From Branchiostoma belcheri (taxonomy: Eukaryota > Chordata > Leptocardii > Amphioxiformes > Branchiostomatidae): a DNA stretch of 64,000 nucleotides. The notes beneath the pieces are model-generated. The model worked only from the letters and a program-made list of their open reading frames with translations. It was not told where the DNA came from and made no database searches. A program made the position numbers and the translations under genes. Of this stretch, positions 12,901 through 24,900 are shown piece by piece. The stretch spans positions 524,440 to 588,439 of the forward strand of contig NW_017804453.1 in NCBI RefSeq assembly GCF_001625305.1. The letters run 5' to 3'. The stretch's first letter is position 1, and each line of letters opens with the position of its first letter.

Positions 12901-15900
12901 TATAGTCAACCAGAGGTGGTCCAGCCCACTCCAGGATATGACGGCGGCTACAGTGCATATGGCCTATGTATGGGAGGAATATGGTGCTTTTGAACTCGGA
13001 GGGGTGTTGGAAATACACTTTATATTTCAGTCCTACAAGCCAGCAGAATCACAGTAAAATCCCCAAAACGTTTAATTTGGTGAAGCATAATGATATATTT
13101 AAAAAAATATATCCATTTATTCCGCACCCTCTCGGCTTGTAGGACCAACCCAATGGCATGCAAATAATTCCATTTTCATTCCACCTTTTTTTTCCAGAGC
13201 TCCCTGCTTTTTCTCCGTCTAGCTGACCAGCACCTTCCTTTTTTAACAGTTTTGGTTCAATGCTGATTCACTTTCTGCAAGATCTTTGCATAACAGAAAG
13301 TTAACAGAAAGGAGTTTGGCCAACTTCTAATGGTTATGGTTTTCCTCTAACTGATATTTCTTCCTTCTTGGTGCTTGTGCTTTCCTTACCTTAGTTCCTG
13401 ATGACTTTCAAGAACATGGTGAGGCTGGGGAAAACACTGTGGATAATGGTAAACTTTCCTGTCCATATTCTGACTTTTTATTTAACAATTGGTTTCACCT
13501 TTGGTATTCTGAATCTTGTTCAAAGCTTCTGTCAACCATTTGGTACTGGTAGTTATCTGTGTGCTGTATTGGAAATATACCTACATCTAGTAAGCAGTTA
13601 TAATCTATTGATACTCTACTTAAAGAGCTAAATTAAGCAACAATGTTCTATAACACATTTTGACAGTTGAAAGAACCCCAGTGCTTCTCTGTAAAGAAAA
13701 ATCATATTTCTTTTTTTTTTGGTGATAATTTGTGTGTGCCTCATCCCCAGTTTGTGAGTGCCACATGAATGGCACAGCAGGCTTCACCTGTTCGGTGGAG
13801 GGTGATGGACAGTGTCCCTGTAAGTATAACTATGCTGGGCGCTACTGTGAGGGCTGTGCACTCGGCTACTACAACTTCCCCGAGTGTTTACGTAAGTATT
13901 GGCATGTTTCTTGCATGTGTCTTGTGTGCTAATGTGAAGTTTAGTTCTGTAATACATTAGCAAAGGAAATAGAATGATTCTCTATGAAGCTCTTTAAGCT
14001 ACAATATTTGCCTACACAGAGTGAAATCATCATCGGAAGCCAAACTAACACCTTTCTAATAAGAAGAGGTAGTTTTTGTTGCATTTTGACAAACTGTTGA
14101 AACCTTTTTTTTAAATTTCTAGCCTGTAACTGTGACGAAGCTGGTTCTCTGTCCCACCGATGTGACATCCAGCAGGGCCAGTGTGAATGTCGCAGTGGCT
14201 TCATGGGAAGGACATGTGACCGCTGTGCCACTGGGTACTACAACTACCCAAGATGCACTTGTAAGTACACCAGCCTTATGTGTCAGCTTTTGGTCACCCA
14301 GTCACATACGTTGTGCGATCATCATGCAATCACAAAACTGAGATCTTTTCAGGCAGTTGGTTCTTTCACAGCCTGTTTGAAAATCTAAGGCATCAAAATC
14401 ATATGACAAAATCGCACAATGAACGTAACCCCTGCCACAGGCAACAATGCAAAGTTGCGATGTTGCAAAGAAGATTTAAAATATTGGTATGCAATTTTCA
14501 ATATTCACTGACTTTGATTGACTGCCTCACCTTTGCCATAAAACCCACCACAGAGCATTTGTGTAACAGTGTAATATTTTTCCTTCCTCCCAGCCTGTGA
14601 CTGTAATGTGATGGGGTCCACCCAGGAAGTGTGTGACCGTGATACTGGGACCTGTCTATGTCAGGAACCGTTCACCGGGCAAAGGTGTGACCAGTGCAAG
14701 TCTGGGTCCTACAGTTTCCCCAACTGCATACGTAAGTGCCATAATGAATGATTACATCATAGTATCTTGGATCTTTCTCTACTCATTGATGTAATGCTTT
14801 GTGAATTTTGGATATGGATTTGAACACAGAACCTTTGTCTATGTCAACAACCTTTACCACAAAACCACTTGCTACTATTGAAACAATTTTTCTTCCTTCC
14901 CCCAGGCTGTAACTGCTATGGTGCAGGTGTGTTGGATGATGACAGTAAGGCCTGCACAGATAGTGGCCAGTGCACCTGTAAGCCGGCCTATGCTGGCCTG
15001 TCATGTGAGAAGTGTGCACCTGGCTACTATGGATACCCTGACTGCAAGTGTAAGGATCTAAATGCTATATCCTATCTACTAGAAGACTGTATGTGGCCTA
15101 GCTGTACATTGCTTCACATTACCAGAACTAAAGTCCCGCAAAGATAACTGAATTTATAGTACAATTCTTCAAGCCATGTTTTTGGAATAACATTATGGAA
15201 TGTGGCCTGTTGTTGAAAGCTTTTTAGTAGGTTTAAGCGTCCAGAGTGAATGTAGGGCTCTGTAACACAGCCAACTATTCTTGTTTCCCAGCCTGTTCCT
15301 GTGAGTCTGGTGGGTCTATAGGCAGTGACTGTGACCCCAGGTCAGGGCAGTGCCGCTGTAAGGAACATGTGGAGGGGAGAAACTGTGACAAGTGTCAAGT
15401 TGGCTTCTTCAACTTCCCCAACTGCCTAGGTTGGTCTTTTGTGTTTTTAGTCCATATTGTGCCAACACAACTATGTCTAGCTACTTTAAATTTTTTGTCT
15501 AAGTGAGATAAAGTTTTGTCTAAGAGTAAGTCTGTCTAAGACATCTATATTATACTTACAGATTTATAAACTGCATTTTGACAAAATGTTCAAAAGTGTT
15601 GTTCATTAAAACTAACGTTGTGATGTTACTCTCTTTTTTTTCAGAGTGCAATTGTAACCCAGCAGGTCGAGCCCCTAATACTGAGTGTCCATCTGTTCAA
15701 ACAGTAAGCATGTCTTCGTTTCTACTACTCTTTGATGTGAATAACATTCTGCTAGTTTGGTTGCTCTGACAACTCAACGTATGTTCCTACAACCCTAATC
15801 CTATGTCAGAAATTGGGGTGTTGTTACACAAGACTGTCCCCACCACAAGTTTGGTTCTCCAGCTGCATACACAAGTTCAATGGAGACATATCCACATATA

Positions 15901-18900
15901 CAGTCAAGTCAGCGTATACAATACAACACCTGTATTTATGATGTCCTAAAAAGTCTGACCCTTTGCATGCAACATTCAGAAATCTGAGACTGTCACTTTG
16001 CGACTGTCTAACAACAGTTTGAAGTTTGTCTCAGATTCTCTTGAGCTGAGTGTGTCTTGCTCTATTCCCAGATGACGTGTGACTGTAAGAGCCTTGTGGA
16101 GGGCCCAGACTGTGACCAGTGTAAACCTCTGTACTGGAACTTGTTGAAGGACAACCCTGAGGGCTGTGAAGAGTGTGGGTGCTTCAGACCCGGGACCAGC
16201 AGTGGGCTGGGTACTTGTGATATGGTAAGTAAGGACGCGTTCACATTCATCACAGTCGTTTGATTTTGGTGTAGAATTTTCTGAACAGACTATGAAAGAA
16301 ACAAATTGCTGAAGAGAATCTAAGACAGCCTTTTCCATAACAAGGCAGCTGCAACATACCGGTATGCATGACTATCCCAAGAATGCCCTTAGTTTGTGAT
16401 TATACGATGGTCGATGTCATGGTGCGTCTCTTATCATATTTGTTACAAGCACAGCATACGCCGCTGGCAAAAAATGTCCTTCAGTCGATTTCAAACAGAC
16501 TCTTGTCCCGAGTTCCTGATGATGTTTTTCATTTACCCAGGCCATAGGTCAGTGTGCCTGCAAAGCTAACGTCCAGGGGAGGATCTGTATGGACTGTAGG
16601 GATGGAAGCTTTGGGATGTCTGAGGTCGACAGCCTTGGATGTCAGGGTAAGTGCAGCTGGCAGCTGTCTCATTAGAGCTGTCTCATTTCAGGTTTTCAGA
16701 ATAAATCCTGATCAACTTTACTGGTGTTTTTACAATAGAAGGGAGGTTGTTATTGGTGTGATACAGGTGTTCCAATTATGATAATTATCATTTCTGTAGG
16801 TTGCAGTTGTGATGTTGGTGGTGCAGTGACTGATGTGTGTGACAAGGCCACCGGACAGTGCGTGTGCAGAGAAGGGATGGAGGGACGGCAGTGTGACGTC
16901 CCCGCGCAGGGACAGTACGTCCCGGGGCTGTACCAGTACAAATACGAGGCGGAGGACGCAGACACGCCCCGCGGCATGCCTGTCAGGTTTGGGTACTCCG
17001 AGAAGGACTTCCCAGGATTCAGCTGGAGGGGATATGCCATCATGAATACTGTTCAGGTATGTAAGATCTCTTAGTTGTTGTGCATATTGTTTATTTGTTT
17101 ATTGTTTATTGTCCTTTCGCACATAAAAAAAGTAATGGTATAAAAAGAAATTATGTACAATCAAATACATGCAGGAGATCCCAAGAAACCAAGAGGTTTA
17201 TCTAGTGGGCTCTCCCAAATCCTGTTGATGATCTCATATTTACAACATTATTTACGTTAACAATTAACATGCATGTCTTAAGGGACAAACAAGAGAAAAT
17301 TAACTCAAACAAGATAATATAAAGTTAACACGGCAAACTAAATATCTAAACAATAAAGTAAGACAATCAAAAACATATCGTATTCAACAAAAAATACATT
17401 TCCATTAGTCAAATCATAAGTTAATATGGTAAGAACAACATAAGAAACCAATATTAACGCAAGGAAAATATCGTAGCATAAGAAAACAAGGAAAACAAAA
17501 GCAAATCAGGAAGTGGTAGATGGCTTCTCTATTAGGTCAGTTTTTAAATGTCGTTTGAAAGTTGGAAGGGATTGGCAATTCTGCTGTGAATGACTTATAC
17601 TGTTCCAAATTAACGGTCCTCTAAACATTATCGTAAACTGTTTCATATTTGATTTTGTTAGGATTGGCCTTAAATCATTTTGCTTTCTGGTACTGTAACT
17701 GTGGATATCTGAGTTGTATTGAAATATGTCCTTGAATTGAGCTGGTAATTGTGAACTTTTGTGTAAGACTTTGTGGACGAAAATTGCTGTTTGGAGTTTA
17801 TTTATGTCGTACACTGTTAAAATTTTCAAGTTGTAAAATAGAGCGGCAGAGTTAGCAAAAAATGGGACATTAGATGCAATCCTAACGAAGCGCTTCTGCA
17901 GCTGATGCAGCGGTCGGATTGAAGTAGTGTATGTACTAGCCCAGACTATATTACAATATGTTAAGAAGGGATAAATCAAAGTATAGTACAGAGTGATAAA
18001 TATTTTACGTGATAGGCAACTTGCAACTTTTCTTATTATACCAATGTTCTTATAGATTTGTTTACAGATACGGTCAATATGAAACTTCCATGTGAGTTTC
18101 TCATCAATTAGGACTCCTAGAAACCGTGTGTTACATACCTGTTTGATTGGTTTATTGTCTATGTATATATTAGCTATTTCTTTGTCGTATTTTTTACTTC
18201 TACCTGTGAAAATAATGAAGTTCGTTTTATCTATGTTAAGAGACAACTTATTTAACTTAAACCAGTCGTTTAGTTTACATAGCTCTTCATTAACGGTTGT
18301 TATTAGTGTATGAAAATTATTGTAGAAAAAACATATTACAGAAATGAGGGGAAAATTTTTTACAGATAATGAGATTAAGTTCTTGCTTAGCTTGCCTGAA
18401 TATTACATTTGGGTTCCTGCATGTTATTTTGATTCAAAAGCTTTTACCTATGGACTGCAACAATCTTTAACTATTTTTCATGCCTTTTTTCTTTCCAGCC
18501 AAGGATAATTCTGTCAGTCCTGGTTGACCGCCCTGCGCTGTATCGTGTGGTCCTGTCATACGTCAACCCTGGACAGGAAACTGTCATCGGTAACATCCGA
18601 GCAAACCCGCTATCTCAGTCTGCTGATGTTGGTAAGAGAGCCAGTAAATATCTATTTTATTTTTATAATGTATTGAAGGCAATGCTTCTAGGTTGCAGGC
18701 TTTGAAAAAAACATGCTTTCAAATCTGTTTTTACTTTACATGTATCATAAATTAACTTACATTGATTTACCACTTCCCAATGACGAATATTACTTTCAGA
18801 AATGCTTTGCAGCATTTTTACTTATTTTACAGATCAGATCACTCACATACATGTGAATTTTGTTGGCAATCTTGAGTCTTATGAAGAAATAAAGTCTTCA

Positions 18901-21900
18901 AATATACTAATTTTTAAATATTTGCAATGCTCTTATAACTCTCCTGTCATTTTTAACTGTTATTGATTATGTCTTTTGTGCTTTCTCCTCTCCTACTCCA
19001 GTTTCCCAGCAGAGCAGTGAGATTGTGTTTAACCCCACCACGGCCCCCATGACTGTCACTGTGGTGGGGAACAGTTTCATCATGCCCTTCGTTCTCAACC
19101 CAGGACAGTGGAGCTTCACTATTGAAGTGTCAAGGGTCCTGCTGGTCAGTCATCTGCTGATATAATAATTTGTTCTGTACTTTTTAGTATTACTGGTAGT
19201 ATCTAATTGTAATTGCAATCTTAGATACAATCAAAGATACATTATCTGTGGGCATCACTCCAGAACTATGACAATGACTACAAAGAAAAGTTGTCAAAAG
19301 TTGTCAAATTGAATCTATCACTTTTGTAGCACCCCACAATTTGTCCCAATGACTGAGGGTTGTTCTTCTCTGTACACAGTAGTGACATATTGTGATAACA
19401 TGGACATTGTTTTTCACCCAGGACTACATGGTGCTGTTGCCTGCAGCCTACTTCGAGGCTCCCCTGCTACAGCTTAAGGTGGAGGTCCCCTGCAAGTATG
19501 AGATACCGGAGGACCCAAAAGACCAGTAAGTCTCCATCCTACCCTTAGCTTTAATTTTTAGACAGGAAAGATAATAAGAAAGATAGTCAATCAACATGCC
19601 CAAAAAATGGACAACCTTAAATTATTCCAACACCCCATTTGCTGAATCTTGCGATGTTCGTTAGTGTTAGGGTTAAGGGGTTGCAGTGTAGAGGTATAAT
19701 CACCTAACAAGACCCGTTTGACACCTGTGTCCCTTCCCAGCTGCCTGATGTACACCCACCTGCCCCTGGAGGACTTCACCACAGTCCAGGCGGAGTCTGG
19801 GTTCTTCCGCCCTCAGCAGGATGATGATGACATGAACAACACCCTGTCTGTGCTCGGAGACAAGATCGCCACACAGTACATCCAGCCATCCAAGTTCTAC
19901 CCACTCATGGCACTGTTGGATCACAATCAGGTCAGCATTGAATCCTTAAATCTTACCATGACCATATACCAAAGAAAGTTGCATTCCTATGGCACCTACC
20001 AGACAGCTTTCACCCTGATGTATTGCCATACTCTATCCACCTCCTTATGATATAGCATTGTAGATCAGACAAACAAACTGAAAAAAAAACCTACAAACAG
20101 TCGACTGTAACAGACACTGTCACTTTGCTGGATGTCAAGCTGCCTAGCCAGCTCTGTTCTTGAATTTCCTCTCCCAAGATGGACTTTGACATGATGTTGG
20201 TATTCCTGCTCCATACAGATGGTTCTACTTTTGGAGCTGACTCTGCCCAAGGCTGGCGAGTACGTGTTCGTGATCGAGTACGCCAACTTCGAGACACGTG
20301 CGCAGACCCTGCAGATTCGTGTGGACAAGACAGAGGGCAAAAATCAGGGCATCTTCAACATCAACACCTGCAACTTTAGGTACATGTACTGTATCATGCA
20401 TCTATAACCCAACCTTCAAATAACTCGTACTATATGAGATATATGGTCAAGGTGTAAAAAAAGTCACTCAATATTCAGTCTTAAAAGTTTGTACAAGAAT
20501 TATGAGGCAGTTATTGTTATGTGACTGTCACAGTAATTTTATGAGGCTTTAGAAGTAATGTCATTCTCTTCATTTGAATTTAACCATGTTTGTCTCCTAT
20601 CACAGTTTCCGCTGCCGTGCAGTTGGCATTGATGACAATGGGAGAGAGGCACGCTTCAAGGTTACCTCAAGGTCAACCACCATCAGCTTGTCTGGAGACA
20701 AGCTCAGAGTCGCCATTGTGAGTTTTACAGCTTTTCTTGCATTCATCTGACAGATTTCTTGCTCTGTGCGTTGCTCTTGGCATTCTGAAGTGGTACATGT
20801 ATATGTTAGCCAAGTGTTTTTTTGTTCCGTGTTTGTAGGACTCACTGACTGCCATCCCTGTGAAGTCATGGGATCCAGACTACATCATTCCCAAACCTCT
20901 CTGTGTGGCCAGCTATGGGCCATTCTCCAATCACAAGTAAGGTCCATTTGTTGCATAAACTGTACAATGTCATATACACAACTGTGTCTTTTGTTGTGTT
21001 TGCCTAAAGTATTCAGACTGTGTTATATGATGATATCTGTAAATGGAAATGGTAGATATGGGCTTTTGCTTAAACAACTCGACGGTTTTGTCGCCAATTT
21101 TTCTTGTTCATTTGTTTTGTTTGATATATTATGAATAAACTAAGTCTGATAGGTTGTGGTATAGTAATGCAACAACTAGTAGTTTACTAGTAATTCATGA
21201 TTGAATTAATCTCCTACTTTTAATATCCAATATTTATGTAAGTTTAGGAAAAATTGTTACATTTGATAATGATATACATTTCCTTCTTTATGGTATCTTT
21301 TTTGTAAGGAAATGGGTATTTTTCATTGTTTGTCTTTCTCTGCCCTCCCCCTTCATCTCCCGATTCCATGCTCTGAGCAGGAAGAGGGCTGACCCCAGGT
21401 AAAACTGAATCAGTACTCCCTCTAACCTTTCACCTTTCACCTCTCACCTGGCATCTATAGCATCACTGATACTTTCTTTCACATCACCATTTTTGATACG
21501 ACATTGTGTAGTTTTTGTAGCATTTACAACAATTCCTTCATGATTATAATTTGTTTTCTGTTTTTAATGTGATGCATTTTGTATCTAGAAGGAAACCAGA
21601 CTTTCCAATGAGACTTTACTAAATGCAATACACCATAACACTCTCTGGCAGGTGTGTCCAGTCCATGTACACAGAACCAGTTGGAACAGTGAGGTATTTT
21701 GCCGAGTTCTGGGCAGGACTCCATGCGCCGCCAGCCTCTCCTGGTCCTGGCTAACTCCAAACTCCTCCTACTAGACAGGGAACAGGTGAGAGTTGTGTAT
21801 TTGGTAGGGAAGACTTTTAATCACCTAAAGGAGCCATTTGGCTACGAATTGTATATTTTTCTCTGGGATTTGGCAGCATGGAGAAGGTTAAAGCAATTTC

Positions 21901-24900
21901 TAAAATTCTGTTGAAATTGGCAAATCCTGATTAAGATTGTAAACAGAAAACAGCTGGAAGATTTATTTTACCTCATAAGGTGGGATGTGTTGAACAACCT
22001 TGTCTTCCTTATCACTGATCTTTGAATGAAACCTTACTGAGTTGAGTCAACATTGCACCCCATTTCAGAACCAACTTGAGTTCAGTGGCCGTCTCCTCTC
22101 AGCTGGTAGGACAGTGTTCCTGCTGCACTATTTCCAGCCTGAGAGCACAGGCTACACTGCCCAGGTCAAGGTCACCACACCACTGAGGCAGGAAATTCAA
22201 GGTCAGTTGTTTTGTGAGTGAAGTTATTTCAGCACCGAGGACAGGGACTGTGGTTGTTGAAGCAGAGACAGTTCTGGTAGTGTAGATGCTATTCAGCATT
22301 GGGAATGGGTGTCATTGCATGTATATTCAATCTGAAAGTCATTCAGCACCAAGGACAGAGACTGTTGTAATGTGCATGTTAAAGCTGAGACAGCCTTTGC
22401 AGTGGAGATGCCATTGATCATTAGAAACATTGACATTATAAAAGCATTTTCCGTTGAAAAATCATTCAGCACTAAAGACAGGTATTATGAATGGTAGTTG
22501 AAATGTTGTTGTGAGCAGCATTCAGTGCAAACTCAACATGCAGAAAATAATTTTGTAACATAGATAGTAAATATTTGTCGGTTACGATGAACAGTATGGG
22601 ACATCTTTTGTGGCAGAAAGTTGCATGCACTGTTTTGTGGCACCATCCACAGCTATTGTTAATCTTCACACCTGACTATTTTTCAGGAGTTATCCAGGTG
22701 GACTACTGTCCCCACAGTGCAGGCTGTCGGGCCACCATGCTGTTTGCAGGTCTGGGAGAGCAGGTGGACATCACCCAGCCTGACATCAGGATCATGATCA
22801 CCATTCCTGCTGACAGAACTATCTGGGTGGTCAGTACTCACTTACAGTCTATACAAACCTTTTATCCGTCAAAAGGGGCCAAAAGGATAGACACGGGTAA
22901 TGGTGTGAACTTGAAGATCATAGGAACCATAAAATTCATACTCCTAGGAAGCTGAAATCTTCAACTTTGTACATGTAGATGTCAATCAACCACCTCAGAA
23001 TATCATCAAAAACACTAACAAAGAATTTGCATCTAATGCAAGAAGGCTGTTTTGTTTATAATTTCAATACAATTACCTTCTCTGTGCCACAGGACCATGT
23101 GGTGGCTATTCCAGAGTTCAGCTACACCCCCTCCCTCCTGATGGACAGCAGGATTGACAAGTCTGGTGATTTCATCAAGCAGTGTGGCAAGTTTGACTTC
23201 AACCTAAAGTAAGTTGCAAGAAATGGGAATTCATAATCCTAATAAATCTATCATACCTCAAAAAGTCCGTCCTATGGAATTAGGCTGACTACTGGTTTCT
23301 TCAAACCTTCCAGTGAGAGGGACCTGACTCCCTTCTGTCGGAAGTCCATCATGTCTCTGTCTGCCCACTACAACGACGGGGCAAACCCCTGCAACTGTAA
23401 CCCCCAGGGCTCCTCCAGCCAGACCTGCTCCCCCCTGGGTGGACAGTGCCCCTGTAAGGACAACATCGTGGGGAGGAGCTGTGATGTCTGTGCTACTGGG
23501 TACTTTGGCTTCCCCAACTGTAGAGGTAAGTATGGAAAACTCTACTCTATGGTACTACAGTACACAGCAAGGCTGCTTGTTTTCTCTAATACCTTACAAA
23601 TTGTGTTCAAAATATGATTAAGAGTTAGTTAGTCCTTTAGTCACTATTTATTACTTCCGGGTATGTATTGTTAAGTGACTGAGCTGGGAGTTTGTGTGTC
23701 TTTTTGTCTGGACATGGGTTAGTTGACAGCACTTGGGTGGGGGAAGATTGACAGGCAGAATGACAGTTCAAATGGTCAGACACAGAAAATGGGTTGAATT
23801 TGAATGGACACAAAACCCCAAAACACTTCCCCAAAGTCTGAATTCTCTGATTTTTTGTGTAATGTGATCGGTCTGTTTCAGAGTGTCCATGTGGAGAGAA
23901 CCGACTGTGTGACCCAGTGACAGGAGAGTGCATCTGTCCACCACGTTCCCGCCAGCCAGAGTGTACCGTCTGTGAGGAGGGAACATACGGGTACCACCCA
24001 CTTCTGGGATGTGAGGTACATGTACAGATGTGACCATATACTGGAATAATACATGAGAGTGTACTTTTAGAAAAGCAAATCATACACCTAGAATGCAGCA
24101 GGAAAGTTTTTATTTTACTTTGAGAGCTATGGCAATGATCTTGGAAGTGTGTATATTACAGGCAGCAAGTCCAGATGTTTACATCAAAATGATAAAATGC
24201 ATCCTTCTGAACTGAACTGAACTGAAATGTTCTCTACCATGTAGCCATGTGACTGTGATGCCATGGGAATCCTGGACCTGAACTACCCATCATGCAATAG
24301 GAACACAGGACAGTGCAGGTCAGTTATCTGATAAAATTCAAACTGCTGAAATGCGTCAGCTTGAGAATTCCCAATCTCACTAGCACACACAATGCACATG
24401 CAAAAAAAAATTGCATACATATTGACAGACAGGTGTTCAGAGGCTGCAGCCATCTTTAGCACTCTGAAGGTGCTAATGATCCAGTTTCTATTTTAGAATC
24501 TGTATTCTTACTTGTTGACTAAAATGTGCCTGATTGATTTTCAGCTGTAAGCCAAATGTAGGGGGCCGCCGTTGTGACCGCTGCCTGCCAGGCTACTACA
24601 ACTTCCCCTACTGCTCCCCCTGTAGCTGTAGTGCTGATGGGGCCACAGAGGATGTGTGTGACCAGAGGACAGGGAGGTGTCTGTGTAAGGTAGGGAGGTC
24701 TTGCTCATGTTTGCAGTTAATCTATCTGCAAGATATTCAACAAGAGGTAACCCAGTATATCAATTATGGATAGCATATATCATTTGTTGCTGCATATTGG
24801 CAACAATCCAGTAGCATAATCTGAGGTCAATCTACATTTGAATACTAGTAGATATCTATAAAATTCAGGAGCAATCTCAGCATGTATTGTCATTGTTGAT

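Noticed and set aside
13031-13053. Possible small exon after a tatatttcag acceptor
   Set aside because: 23 bases would break the frame between the spacer exons, and the next bases read TAA.
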